64,000 bases of DNA from contig NC_066597.1 in NCBI RefSeq assembly GCF_905475345.1, forward strand, positions 2,565,501 through 2,629,500, written 5' to 3'. Below the pieces are notes generated by a model. The model made no database searches. It was not told the DNA's origin and saw only the letters and a list, made by a program, of their open reading frames with translations. The stretch's first letter is position 1. The number at the start of each line of letters is the position of its first letter. Source of the DNA: Vespula vulgaris. Its lineage: Eukaryota > Arthropoda > Insecta > Hymenoptera > Vespidae. Positions 27,137 through 40,570 of this stretch are shown one piece after another. The position numbers and the translations under genes are program-made.

Positions 27137-27138
<2 letters not shown>

Positions 27139-27179
<41 letters not shown>

Positions 27180-27217
27180 TTTCTCTCTCTTTTTCTTTCT
27201 CTCTTTCTCTCTTCGGC
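27139..27217. repeat. (TC)n microsatellite
   Basis: CT dinucleotide tract with TTT interruptions downstream of FoxB. Confidence 0.85.
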
Positions 27218-27875
27218 AATCGTGTACTACAGATTAAGAAGACTCCTATTAATTTCTTTAATTGTATCCTCTAATGTGATAAATGTCAACAGCGAAAATC
27301 TATTTATTCTGAATTACAAAGTTATATACGTATATAATGTATGTATGTTTAAGAACGAAGAAGCTTCGTAAAAAGATTAGAATTAATTACCTTCTCGTTT
27401 AACGAAGGTATGAAAAAATGATCGTTATGTATATCTATTAATTTATTTGTTTTATTTTTAAAAATTAATTTACGACGATTCTTATTTGATCTTTTGCTTA
27501 TGAGTAAAAGCTTTATATACATGATTTTTTTCATGAAGAAAAAGTATGATAAATTATGTGAATAAAATGAAGTTAGAATCAATGACTATCTAATAAAAAG
27601 GAAAGTAATAAAAAGAATAAATGAAACAGGAAGATTAGAAAATATAGTCGCAATAAAGATGGCAGACATCCGATTTACAGCGTAAAGTTGAAAAGTTTAT
27701 TTCGAGATTAGGGAGAAAAAGAACTTGAAGACACTATAGTAAACAATATTTACTATGGTATAAATGAGTAATTGTATTAGTTAAAGTGTAAAGATACTTT
27801 CTCTCTTTATTTCTTTCTCATAATCGTTCTCGTCGAAGAGAAGGAAGGAAGAATAGTAAAGAGGGAGAAATAAAA

Positions 27876-27877
27876 AA

Positions 27878-27912
<35 letters not shown>

Positions 27913-27913
27913 A
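27876..27913. repeat. (AAAT)n microsatellite
   Basis: Nine or so AAAT/TAAA units in a row with no interruption. Confidence 0.9.
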
Positions 27914-28112
27914 AAACTATTCCGATTCTTCTTCGTAAAAACGCAATTACTCTGATTATTCTATTAATATTCTCCGGAAGAATGTATTTGTAAATGTAGA
28001 GGATGAGAAATGAGTGGTGAAATAAATTATTGTATATATATGTAACCAATAAAAAACGTGATGTTATATTATTTAATTGCCAACACACTCATCTTATTCG
28101 TATTCTACAGAT

Positions 28113-28372
28113 CAGAAATTCCTAAACTGTGAGTCGCATTAAATATTTATATATGAAAATACACGTTCATTAGGAGAGTTTTACTCATTGAAAATTGTCG
28201 GATGAACAATTAAAGATCACACGAAAATTATTATTTCTGTCTAGTTTTTGTTAACTTGTGAATTTTTCATTAAATTAATTTTAAATTCTATATCAATACA
28301 TTCTCGACAGCAATTACCGGATCGCAAAAAATTATTGTTTTCAATTTGTGCAGAAAAGTTTGGGAATCTCTG
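28113..28372. mobile_element. hAT-type MITE (260 bp)
   Basis: The left end begins CAGAAATTCCTAAACTGTG, and the right end read inward begins CAGAGATTCCCAAACTTTT. These are imperfect inverted termini of the CAG...TTCCCAAACT kind typical of hAT elements, and the GTGAGTCGC text inside the left end also fits that superfamily. Flanking 8-mers ctacagat (28105-28112) and ttgtagat (28373-28380) agree at 5 of 8 places, as expected for an aged target-site duplication. There is no transposase. Confidence 0.6.
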
Positions 28373-30147
28373 TTGTAGATATTAATAAACTTTTAAGATA
28401 CCGATAAAATTATAAAATCATTATATATAAGTAAAGAGGTAAGTAGAGATTATTTTTCTATTACTACCGTATTCAAGATATTTTAATTCAACGTATGAAC
28501 TTCAAAATTAGAAGCTGACAAACATGAAGGTAAGACTTCTTAATAATTTATTTATCAAGCGTTAACAAAATTCTCGATTTGAAACAAGCTAGAAAATTAT
28601 AAACGAAGAAGCGTTATGTTTTTTTCTAAATTTTCTTCGATAGTATCTATTACAAGACATCTCTTTTTTTTTATAGTATTTTAAGTAAAATTCTAACATC
28701 TTACATTCATATTATTATTAACGCGTAAAATTAACACAAAGAGAATTAACTATTGATTAGATCATTTTTGGATTTATTTCAAAGAGAGTGATTATTCTCG
28801 ATGTGAATGAGTAGATGGATGAGGTGAAGAGAAGAGATGAGGAGGATGGTCTCACATTTACGTCGAACTATGTGTGTATGTCAATTAAGTGGAAAAACGT
28901 GTTGATTTCACGCATGGCTCGGAATTACCGAGCACAATGGAGATTGTTTAAAAGCGCTTTGTTGCCGGGAATGGGAAATACGGACCACCGCCGGACCTGG
29001 CTTGATTTCTTTCTCTGATGCCCGGAACCCTCCTTCTGTGAGAGAGCGAGAGAGAGAAGAGCCGCTTTATGTACGTGCGTGTAATAAAAAGGATTACACC
29101 CCTGCCTTCTATTTCTATCGACGCCGTGGTGGATTTAATAGGATGAACTGCAGTTTCATGATCGCGCTGGTGGCCTCGTCGTTTCTCTTTCTCTTTCTTT
29201 CTTTTTTTTCTTTTTTTATTTATTTATTTTTTTTTCATAGTTTCTCTTCTTTTAGAAAGAAAAAAAAAAAGAGACAGAGAGAATGTGAGATGTTACAATG
29301 TGAACGAATCAACAGCTATCGATTCCTTACCGTCGATTATAAAACTGGTTATATCTATAGATATCAGAGCATCAGTAATTTTTTTTTCTATGAAGTCATT
29401 AACAATGAAAAAGTCTGATTCATTGATAGTCAAAAAAGAATTTCTCTGTAATAATTAATCGTGTACTACTTTGTTATTATAATGCGATGTTGATTATTTT
29501 TTGGAATATCATAAATCATATTCAATATTTTAACACAATTCTTTCGCCTATCTGCGATTATGTTAATATATTATATTTAATAAATAGAAATATATTTATT
29601 TATAAGATGAGAAGTAGAGAAGAAAAATATATATCTAATAAATTTTAGAACTAGCCATGCGCAGAAAGATATTCTATATAAGTAAGAAATATATAATAAA
29701 TATATAACTCGCAGATATATCTACATAGATCAGAGATTGTTAAATTAATAGTAATGTAAAAAATAAGAAATAAATTAGATTATTGAGTATTGAAAGTTTC
29801 TTCTTATTTTATCTTTATTTTTATTGCGATACTTATTTATTATTATTACTATTATTATTATACGTACTTATATATGTTCTGTTTTTTATTGTATTATTGT
29901 ATAGTGAAAGATAATAAATGTTATCAATCAATCAATCTAATTGCAAAAATCTTTTTGCGATATCTAACATTACGACAAATGTTTTTTGATCAAATCAACT
30001 TTGAAGCGATAGAAGTGTGGTTGTAGTATGATTAGAAAGAGTACGGCATACTCTCAAATAGTCCGCAAATATCTTTTTCGAGCATGAAATTGACGAAACG
30101 GATACTTATTCACTGTCGCGGATAAAATGGAATTCCAAAAGAAAAAT

Positions 30148-30186
30148 ATCTATCTATCTATCTATCTACCTATCTACCTATCTATG
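30148..30186. repeat. (TCTA)n microsatellite
   Basis: TCTA/CCTA tetranucleotide units, followed closely by GA- and A-rich text. Confidence 0.85.
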
Positions 30187-31276
30187 TATCGCAAAAGATA
30201 GAGTATGAGAGAGAAAGAGAATGAAAAAAAAAAAAGAGAAAGAGAAAGAGTAAGATAGACAGAGAATCCTTTAACACTAACTGCCGGATGTTGTGGTTTC
30301 GATTACGTATTGAACTCTCTCTCTCTTTCTCTCTTTCTCTCTCTGTCTTTCAATGCTCCCACTATATTTTTTCAAAATAAAACTTTCATGATAGCTATAC
30401 AGAGATCGGCAATCCGGGAAAACATCGAATCGAAGATTTTACGCTTGGCGATTATGGTAAAGACTCTGGTGTATTCTGCAAAGATCATTCTCTTCTGACG
30501 TCCTCCGTTATTTCGCGGTGACAATCAACTTTTGCGGCTTTCCATTTCTTTTCGCTCGACCTGCAACTTTTCATTTTGAAATGTTAGGTGTATCGAAATA
30601 AATATTATAATGTATCAAGATGTATATCTTGTCATGCTTGCTAAAATAGTACTAACAATTGTCGAATAGGAAATATTTATATAACAGATATTACTATTAT
30701 TTCTATATGTTCTTAACTTTTAAATGATCTATTCATTATCAATCGAAATGATAAAGATGCAAGTATATGCACGTTATATGATCGTTTTCTGGACAAGGCA
30801 CGAAGAAGAGTAAAAGATTTTCGTGTTTGAAAGGGAGAAGCATAAGAGTAGAATTACTGAAGAGAAGAGCGTAAGGGTAAAAAAGAGATAAAGATAGAGA
30901 GAGGGAGAGAGAGAGAGAGAGAGAGAGAAAGGAAGAAAAAAAGAAAGGGTAAGGGTATCTCGACTTGTAAGTCCTTGCATCGTTATTGATGCTATTACAA
31001 CGCGAGTCTCTCTTTCTTCCTTTAACGCGGCTTCGAACGCGAGGACTTAACAAGGCTCGAAGCAAATCCGCGCCGACATAAAAGGACAAAGATGGTCGGA
31101 GGAGAGTGTACGTAGGTGCCGGCTGTGGTAGCACAGGATAAAGAGTACCTTACGCCTCAACCTTCGTTTATACCCCGTGCTAACTTCTCCTTTCCTCTTC
31201 CACGAACCTCTTTCCTCCCTCTTTTTTTTATTTTCCTTCTCTCTTCTTCTTTCGCTTATTTTTCATCCCCTCCATT

Positions 31277-31342
31277 CTACGTCTCTCTCTCTCTCTCTCA
31301 CTCTCTCTCTCTCTTTTTCTCTCTCTCTCTCTCTTTCTCTTT
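31277..31342. repeat. (CT)n microsatellite
   Basis: CT tract next to the GC-richer islands at 31.0 and 31.5 kb. A matching GA tract lies at about 30895-30930. Confidence 0.85.
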
Positions 31343-31708
31343 CGTATATACACTTGTACGTGCATACACGTATTAAAAACATACTTCCACATACATTTTT
31401 GTACACATAAAGATATTTGTATGTACATATAGATTCTTACATACATATGTATGTACATATACATACACAAATGTATTTCTCTCTACCATTTCGCTTCCAC
31501 GCTCCACCTTTTTCTCTTTCATTCGCCGACACGGCGCACTCTAGTGTACAATAGGCTACCTCCCGCAGCCAGGGCAACTTTTATTGAAAGGAACGGCACG
31601 CAATCTTCTTCGTGGCTCCTTAATTGCATTTTTTTTACACTCTTTCGACTCCACATCCGCGTGCACCAACGGAAATGCGATTCTCCAAAGGAAGGAAAGT
31701 CGATCATG

Positions 31709-31752
31709 TAAACCCCGTTGAAACCCCGTTGAAATCCCGTTGAAACCCCGTC
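31709..31752. repeat. 11-bp minisatellite, four units
   Basis: Four consecutive units of GAAACCCCGTT with single-base changes (first TAAACCCCGTT, third GAAATCCCGTT, last ending GTC). It lies at the right edge of a GC-richer island. Confidence 0.9.
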
Positions 31753-33619
31753 GGATTCTCTTCGTTTGAACCATCGAAACATTTATATACGACGGAAAGA
31801 TCTGTCTCTTTTAAAAATATATTAACGTTTGCTTCATTCATTTTATTTTCGATTTTCTCTCTCTCTCTCTTTCTCTCTCTTTTTCTTTTTATGAATGATA
31901 TAAGGAATATCACTCAAGTGTTGACGAACACAAGCTGATTAATTTAAATGATATTTGCATGTAGATTTCACTTGACAAGAAAAAAATAACAATTTGTCGA
32001 AAACAAATTATTATAAATTATAAAAATGGGGATATTCTGTGATGAAGATAAGAAGAAATTAAATTATTTTTAGTAATAGGTTGGTCGTTAATATTGATTA
32101 GAAAAATAAGTTTATCTAATGTTATTGAAATTAGTTAGAACTTTTTTAGTGGCACAAATATCAGTTTTATGATAATGAAAATATGCGAGAAATCAGTTCT
32201 TCTCGGACAAACCTTAAGCATACTTCGTGTATATATGACTGACACATGTAAAACACGATCTTCAGATAAGCTCGCTGTAGAAACACGAAGCTGTCAAGTT
32301 TCGCGATAGGTGGTCGCGCAACTTTGCAGGCTTATCGTTTAAATTATACGTTACAGTAATGTTATAATTGTTGACGTGAACGTTGAAACGTTACCAGTAT
32401 TACATACTAACGTCGACGTTTCTAATGTACACAACGGAAGATTCCATTGAAGCGTTAAATATGTAGACATTAGAAAGCATTTTTGTTATTTTCTTATCAA
32501 TTTTTATACGAATTATTTTGTCAATTCTTTCATTTCACATGATCATCTAAAACACAAAGAAAATTGAAAAGATTAATATATCTTGAAAAAATAAAAAACA
32601 TACGAATAAAAACAAAACATGGTTTCAATGATTGCATTGGCTTTTTTTTCTAATTTATCGTACAATTTTTTATTATTAGATTTCCCCAGCTTAATAAAAA
32701 ATTTTTTCATTAAATTCTCTTTGTAGTACCTACAAAGAATACTGGTGCACTCTTAGAAATTGCGCGTCACTGCCGTAGGGATAAGAATACCTAATAAGAA
32801 TGATTAATAGGAATACTTCATTCGCTTTGTACTAAGGTAATTTATTGATCAAAAATATGTTCTCCAAGGGCAATAACTCCGAGGGTAGCTGTGCGACGAT
32901 AGGTTCATAACCTTGGATAAAAAATAAGTATTCCATTTGTAGTATTGGTCATCGTGTAAAGTATTCCTAATAAATATAAATAATTTCTATTATTTTGGTC
33001 GCTGTCAGATATTTTATCATTTCAAATGATCCTTTTTTCATATTTTGAAAATCCTGAATAAAATCTCTAAATCTTTGACTTTAGATTAAAATTAGGATTT
33101 TATTATAGTTATTTTATATAGAAAAGAAATTTTTGTTTGTTATTAACAATTAAATGATACAGTTAAATTTTTTAAACAATTGGAATATTTGAGAAGTTGC
33201 AACATTTTATCGATTCGAGATAAAATAAGATAAGTGAATGAAAATGATGTATAAGAATCCAAATAAGATCGTAAGACGATGGTTTCTTTTTTCATGAGTT
33301 CATCGAAAGGGAAACAAACATAGGAGTGAAGAGGCATCGTCGGCACGCGACGGCACCCCAAGAAAGAAAAATCCTCGATCTGACACATCGAGTAACCTTG
33401 ACCAGAACTCGTCCCATCGAGCGGCGAACCAGTTTCTCTCTCGCCAAATCGAAATCTTCTTTCGGCGTTCCGATGGGAAACGAAAGCACGTCGAAAGTGG
33501 ATCTCTCTTTCTCTTTCTCTCTCACTCTTTCTTCTGTGGAATCAGAGGAGTAACAAGTAGAACTTTGAGAACGGCTGAACGAGGAAGGACGAACAAACCG
33601 AACGATGCTCTCCTCGTTC

Positions 33620-34136
33620 GAAGAGAAAGAAGAAGAGAAAGATGAAGACGAAGACGAAGAAGAAGAAGAAGAAGAAGAGGAGGAAGACAACTATACGTTG
33701 CTCGCTTGGTAAGGCGAAAGACAGAGATGAGAAGATGAAAGGCATCCCGCCTTTAGCCACCGCGGTCGCCGTGGTGTCTGGTCATCAACACCTGAGTCCT
33801 GAGACCGTTTTCTCCCTCCTTCTCTGTCTCTCTCCCTTTTCTAACTTACAGAGAGAAACAGAAGAGAAGGAGGGAGGGAGAGAGAGAGAGAGAGAGAGAG
33901 ATACACAGACAGACAGAGACGGAGAAAGAGAGAAAGAGAGAAAGAAAGAGAAAGGGAAAGAGAGAAAGGTATACACGATCGGTCGAATGTTTCTTCCTTC
34001 TTCAATGCCGAGAGCTCGCCTAGCCTTCAGGCATACTTTGACGCCCGTTCTTCACCTTCGAGAAGAGAGAAAAAAATGAGAGAAAGAGAGAGAGAGGAGA
34101 GGGAGAGAGAGAGGAGGAGAGAGAGAGAGAGAGATG
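33620..34136. repeat. GAA and GA simple-sequence cluster
   Basis: GAA/GAC units at about 33640-33690, then GA tracts at 33869-33967 (with ACAGACAG) and 34077-34136. Between them is GC-richer sequence. The poly-Ser and Lys/Glu-rich frames across this are artefacts. Confidence 0.8.
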
Positions 34137-34911
34137 GAGAAGCTCGTTTCACCCTCTCTACTCGAGAACACCTTTGAACACCCTCCAAGTATGGTCCAAG
34201 AAGACGCGTGCAGGTATGGATGAGAATGTGTTGAGTGACGTATACATTGATACCTGCCTCGTACCACCAGCATAATCTAGTCTCGGCACTCTGATGGATG
34301 GAATTCCTTACTGTGGTGCCGCGGCAAAACCGAAGCAGAAAAAATTGCTCGCAGACCGAATGCTTTAATGCGAGTCTTTTGTTGTCCGTTCGCAAGCTAC
34401 CCAACACGAAACCATTCGCGACCACCATCGCCGTACCTTCGTTGAGAGAACGAATAAACTATTATATTGCTATTAATCCTTTTCATTCCGTATTATTTTC
34501 GAGATCTTTCCTTCTAAAGAGAGAGACTCATTTTTTATTAACTTTTCATTGATCTTAACACGCTCTATCTTTATCTGAAATTCAATAGACATTATCTTCA
34601 CTTTCTTTGTATTATGTGTTCAATCTTAAAAAGAATATTCGTTATATTAATTTTTAATCTTGTAATTCGATATTTTATGATTTATCTTTGTTTTCAATCT
34701 AATCTCAAATTTCATCGATACAAGTATATAGAGATATTCGTCGAATAAATATCTATTATAGTTTTACAACACAATACAATTTTTCCAGAAAACTTTGACA
34801 AGTTACTTACAAAAATATATATATATATAATCAAAAAGAAATTCATGGGGCAAAAGTCGATTAATACAGAATTGCTAAAAAATAACTATTGAGCAGAGAA
34901 AAAATTGATAA

Positions 34912-34951
34912 ATAGATAGATAGATAGATAGATAGAGATAGAGATAGAGAT

Positions 34952-35012
<61 letters not shown>

Positions 35013-35028
35013 AAGAGAGAGAGAGGGT
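34912..35028. repeat. GATA-to-GA compound microsatellite
   Basis: GATA tetranucleotides grade through GAGATA into a pure GA run, about 117 bp in all. Confidence 0.9.
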
Positions 35029-35382
35029 AAAGAAGAGTGGCTGATGCGTGGGTGCGGTTCCTGCGTGGGACGGTGAGCGAATGCCCAAAGGCACACCTGT
35101 GGTCACGTAGAGCCACGCTGTCTGGAAAGTCTCGTCGTTCATCCTGATTTCGGCATGGTACCTTCTTCTTCTTCTTCTTCTTCTACTGCTTTGTCTTCCT
35201 CTTGGGTCGCCTCTCTGTCTCGCGCCGACGGGATACGAGTATCTGTTTTCGGGCGGGTCCGACGGCCGAAACAACGCGGCACAAAGGCAATCCCTATAAA
35301 TCACTTCTTCCGTGCCCTACAACCTTGCACTTCGCATTTACGACCTATCGCCGTTGGCACGATCTTACACGCTATCTCTTTC

Positions 35383-35394
35383 TCTCGCTTTCTA

Positions 35395-35441
<47 letters not shown>

Positions 35442-35474
35442 TTCTCTCTCTATCTGTCTCTCTCTCTCTCTCTC
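35383..35474. repeat. (CT)n microsatellite
   Basis: CT tract of about 90 bp with TTT and GT interruptions. With the GA tract ending at 35028 it brackets a GC-richer island. Confidence 0.9.
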
Positions 35475-36488
35475 TTCCCCACTTATGTCTTTTTAGCTTA
35501 GAATCTTGCGATCCATCTTACACAATGCGAATTCTTTTTCATGTCTCAGTCGATAAGAAGATGACTAATTACACAGTTTACAATAATACCTTACGTCAGT
35601 ATACAAAACAAGGTTTTAAAAAATAATATTTTTATACGCCTAGTATCGACTTATAATTATAATATATCTAAGAGAAAAATTACATACCTTATGACGATAA
35701 GATACCAAAATTGTGAATATAGCGTGGATACGTATACGTCCTTTAACGATGGATTATTAAATAATACTGAAGTAAAATGTGTATACCTTGCTATGTTTTT
35801 GTCAGCGTACGAAAGTAATTTCAATGATACGTACAAGGGTACCTCAATGTTATCCGTGAAAAACATTCTTCAATCGAGACAAATATTGTTGTTGTTATCA
35901 TTGATACATCTTACGTTTAGTGAATTAATACACATAGAGTGCTGTAAACAGATAAATGAAATGAGTGAATTTTGTTTAAAGGTAACGATTAGGTAATATT
36001 TCAAAACGTATGTTAAGAATGTTTACACTATATAATTAAATATTATGTTATTAAAATATATACTTTGGCATGTATTGCAAAATTTATATCAAAGTTCTTG
36101 GTCTTGAATTATCGACATTAAAAAAAAGAATTAATTAATGATAATGTTTAATAGATTTTTAGACGTGAACAAAAAACGACGCGCGAGTGCTTCTTACAAG
36201 TTTTATATTATTAAATCAAAAATAAATCCACGTAAACATTGATCCGAGCAAGCTAACGAACACGATAAGCGTGAAGTAACGACTCAAGTAAATTGACTTG
36301 CCCGACGTCGCGTACTCATTAAAGCGCTATCAACGAAACGCTATCAAAAATCCCTTATGAGTTCCTCGCGCGATTTTCGTGCTAATAGTCAATTAACTCT
36401 TGTAAGTCACTCGATCAAACTCACGTAGCTGCTAACCGCGATAGGAATCGGAACCCCAACGAATTGAATTTCTCGTCAAGCAACGTAA

Positions 36489-36513
36489 GAGGAGAAGAAG
36501 AAGAGGAAGAAGA

Positions 36514-36560
<47 letters not shown>

Positions 36561-36618
36561 TAAAAGGAAGAGGAAGAAGAAGAGAAAGAAGAAGAGAAAG
36601 TAGAAGAAAAAGAAGAAA
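36489..36618. repeat. (GAA/GAG)n trinucleotide repeat
   Basis: About 130 bp of GAA, GAG and AGA triplets. The Leu/Phe-rich minus-strand frames are artefacts. Confidence 0.9.
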
Positions 36619-38869
36619 ATTTTATTGCATGAAAAGATGAAGCTATGACAGTAAAAAAATACAATAATAAATAATAACAAATATATAACATTACTGATAC
36701 ATTAATTATATGTTTTAACTTACATGATATTCTTTTTTCTTCTTATTCTCTTAGAATGATATACATATAACAATAGTTTACAGATATATATAGTTATACA
36801 GAGTTATATTACATATTATATATCTCTATTCCAACATATATGAAATAGTTTCATATGACTGAAAAAAGAAAATTTATATTTTTTAGAATTATAATAATAG
36901 ATATATTTTATACATATAATTACAACCACATGTATAATAGTATTCATGTAATTGAAAGAACTAATCATGTATTTTAACTTACACTATATTTTGTTTTCTT
37001 CTTATCCTCTTAGAATTATAACAATAGTCATATACTATTTATATAATAGTGTTTCATATAACTGAAAGAAGAAAATTTGTCTCAATTAGATCGTTAGAAA
37101 GTAGTTGAACGAGCGAGTAATTTAAATATAATAATCATGAAATCATACCTAAACAGTATACATATAGACTTTAGGTGTTGTTTTTGTTTCTTTTTTCAAT
37201 ACCTAAGAGTACATTGTTGCAGAAGAGCTTCCGAGGACAACGACGAACATATATATTTTTCAGTTCAGTTTGAAGTAAACCTAAGCAGACGAACGCTCAT
37301 TACACCGGTTGTTTGATAACAACGATAATCGAGTCACGAACTGAATCAGCACGTAAGGAGAGGATGCTCTACTCACTATAATTTCACGATTTCTTCTTGC
37401 CGGTTATTTTTCATCGAGGTAACGCTTCGTGAGTTCGTGACGAATCGAACGTATCATCTTTTTTCTTCTTCTTTTTTCTTTTTCTTCGTCCCTCCTTATT
37501 TCCTGATTTCGCGGCTTCCTCTTTCCGCGTAAGCCATATTAAATGATCTTTTCTCTATTTCTATCTCTCTCTCTTTCTTTGTCTCTTTGACAATAGATTC
37601 GTGCAGATAAAGTACATAACTCGTTTGTACGACGATAAAAAACAATCACTGAAGTAAAATCTGATATAATGTAAGAGGCTTTTTTCATCGTCGTTTTGAT
37701 AATTTTCCTATTTACAAGACGATAGAAAGAATTCATTAGAACAAACATAACCTCGAACGTTTTAATTTTATTATTTCATAATGATAAAAAAGTGATTCGA
37801 AAAAATGTTTAAAAAACAACTTACTCTATCCTTGTTTTCTTCTAATTACGTCTAAATCATCTTTATCATTCATGATAATATGCCAAGAAATTAAATAAGA
37901 AATTATCAGATCGATGAAAGGATTTTCATAAACGCATATATGGGGATTAAACCTGATGCCACAACGTTTTTTTTCGGATAAATGTATCTGCATTATCGAC
38001 TTCGATCTCGTACATTATATTCTAATTGTATTTCGAGATGGCACACAATGTCCTTTTTTAGTCATACCATCCAAAATGCTTATTCAATTAGTGTGATATG
38101 TAACGGATATAATACATGTAAAGTTTTTTTGAATGTTGTCATCGAACTCGATTCTTATATGTGTGGGTAGCGTTTGTGTGACAACCAATAAGAGAGTTTA
38201 ATTGTACGTTACTTTAGCATTGAAAAGAGAAAGATTCATATAGATCAGTAACGTATGAATATATGGGACAAAACTTTCTTTTTTCTTACTGCGTTCTAAG
38301 CCATTCTTTTTCTGCATATATGTCACTTCAACTTTTTCTTCTTCTTCTTCTCATCGAAATTGTTGAAATACAACTTTCGATTACTAACAAATTCATAATA
38401 AATACTTATATAACTAATTAATAATTAATTAATTTTATCGAATGATTATTGGTAAAGATTATAAAAAATATTATTCTTTCCATACATTTACATGTTTATA
38501 TATAGATATACGATAAATAGAAGAAAAAAGAAAGAAAAAGAAATACATTTTTTTACTATATTCGATAAATTAATAAATTAATTTTTTTTTGACTCGTGTA
38601 ACGAAAAATAAAGATACGTCCCTTTAACAGGATATTACGTATTTATGGCGCAAACTTATTTTTGTTATTTTAATAGAAAATAGTTATTTATTATCATAAT
38701 TCGAATTAGTAAAAATTTTTATAATTTTTTTCCTATCAAATTTAATATTTTATGCTAATTTTTAATAGCAGATGAAGAAATTAATATATTTATTCAAGCG
38801 TAACGTACTTAAAGTGACGTAATGCGCATGCGCTAACAAATTATTCGTTTACTTACCGATGAAGATTAC

Positions 38870-39075
38870 GCCATTAGTCAATTGGTGCTAGCTCGGTACG
38901 GGGTCCACATCGTTCCCTCATTAATTAAGAGGTAATTAGCAAATTTTTCCTAACGTCTACCCTTTTCTTATATATCAGTGAATAGTTAAACGCGTGATTA
39001 TTATAACATTGTGTCTTGAAGATTCCTCTCGGAGACGATCACGTAATCGCTTTTATTGAATTTTCTAACATTATT
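38870..39075 (+). repeat. Duplicated block, copy 1 (exon-like end plus donor)
   Basis: The block holds TACGGGGTCCAC, then a donor GTAATTAGCA (exon end 38931). Further right are CTAACGT and the group CTCGGAGA...ACGTAAT...GCTTT (39028-39054). The same elements occur in the same order at 40840-41140. The copies are diverged and the spacing differs, so the duplication is not recent. The nine-copy satellite lies between them. Confidence 0.6.
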
Positions 39076-40570
39076 CTTACAATTATCGTTATTTTCTTTT
39101 TTTTTTTTTTAATTTTTAACAATATTCTAATTAGTAATTGTTCATTTATTTGCCGTCATCGATCGTATTTCGTATTATGTTCGATTTTCGTACGCATACA
39201 TATATATGTCTGTACCGATTTTATCGAATTTTCTAGCATTATTCTTACAATTATCGTTATTTTTTTATTTTTTCTTTTTTTTTTTTTTGAAATTTTTAAC
39301 AATATTCTAATTAGTAATTGTTCATTTATTGACCGTCATCGATCGTATTTCGTATTATGTTCGATTTTCGTACGCATACATATACATGTCTGTACCGATT
39401 TTATCGAATTTTCTAGCATTATTTTTACAATTATCGTTATTTTTTTTTTTTTTTGAAATTTTTAATAATATTCTAATTAGTAATTGTTCATTTATTGACC
39501 GTCATCGATCGTATTTCGTATTATGTTCGATTTTCGTACGCATACATATATATGTCTGTACCGATTTTATCGAATTTTCTCGCATTATTCTTACGATTAT
39601 CGTTATTTTTTTTTATTTTTTCTTTTTTTTTTTGAAATTTTTAACAATATTCTAATTAGTAATTGTTCATTTATTGGCCGTAATCGATCGTATTTCGTAT
39701 TATGTTCGATTTTCGTACGCATACATATATATGTCTGTACCGATTTTATCGAATTTTCTCGCATTATTCCTACAATTATCGTTATTTTTTTTTTTTTTTT
39801 TTTTGAAATTTTTAACAATATTCTAATTAGTAATTGTTCATTTATTGACCGTCATCGATCGTATTTCGTATTATGTTCGATTTTCGTACGCATACATATA
39901 TATGTCTGTACCGATTTTATCGAATTTTCTAGCATTATTCTCACAATTATCGTTATTTTTTTTTTTTTTTGAAATTTTTAATAATATTCTAATTAGTAAT
40001 TGTTCATTTATTGACCGTCATCGATCGTATTTCGTATTATGTTCGATTTTTGTACGCATACATATATATGTCTGTACCGATTTTATCGAATTTTCTAGCA
40101 TTATTCTCACAATTATCGTTATTTTTTTTTTTTTTTTGAAATTTTTAATAATATTCTAATTAGTAATTGTTCATTTATTGACCGTCATCGATCGTATTTC
40201 GTATTATATTCGATTTTTGTACGCATACATATATATGTCTGTACCGATTTTACCGAATTTTCTAGCATTATTCTTACAATTATCGTTATGTTTTTTATTT
40301 TTATTTTTTTTTTTTTTTTTGAAATTTTTAACAATGTTCTAATTAGTAATTGTTCATTTATAGGCCGTCATCGATCGTATTTCGTATTATGTTCGATTTT
40401 TGTACACGTACATATATATGTCTATACCGATTTTATCGAATTCTTTAGCATTATTCTTACAATTATCGTTATTTTTCTCGATTTTTAACAATATTCTAAT
40501 TAGTAATTGTTCATTTATTAGCCGTTATCGATCGTACTTCGTATTATATTCGATTTTCGTACAGATACAT
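39052..40570. repeat. Satellite of about 170 bp, nine tandem copies
   Basis: The anchor GTTCATTTA occurs at 39140, 39320, 39486, 39665, 39836, 40002, 40169, 40362 and 40509, giving periods of 147-193 bp. Most variation in length comes from a T-tract in each unit. Each unit contains TCATCGATCGTATTTCG, a TACG...ACATATATATGT...GTAC foldback and CTAATTAGTAATT. The copies differ by few substitutions. Reading frames run through several units but are only Phe/Ile/Tyr-rich translations of the repeat. Confidence 0.95.

Larger units (their letters stand above)
26725..28112 (+). other. FoxB 3' flank
   Basis: The FoxB 3' UTR starts here. AATAAA-like hexamers occur near 26964 and 27040, but no end can be fixed. 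The rest is AT-rich with a CT microsatellite (27139-27217) and an AAAT tract (27876-27913). No gene is seen. Confidence 0.5.
28373..38870. other. Gene-free regulatory-looking stretch
   Basis: No supported gene. AT-rich DNA alternates with GC-richer islands at about 28800-29180, 30980-31180, 31500-31760, 33290-33850, 33990-34470, 35030-35360, 36160-36480 and 37220-37540. Most islands sit against a long GA/CT or GAA tract. Their reading frames are short and lack conserved-looking domains, so they are read as possible cis-regulatory modules of FoxB or of a gene to the right. Confidence 0.45.

Noticed and set aside
33292..33690. Poly-Ser N-terminus frame on the minus strand
   Set aside because: The Ser run is the GAA/GAC repeat. 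The remainder has no domain, although the DNA may be a regulatory island.
39016..39972. Overlapping Phe/Ile/Tyr-rich frames of 104-149 codons
   Set aside because: They follow the 170-bp satellite and its T-tracts, recur in every unit in shifting frames, and have no independent coding signal.
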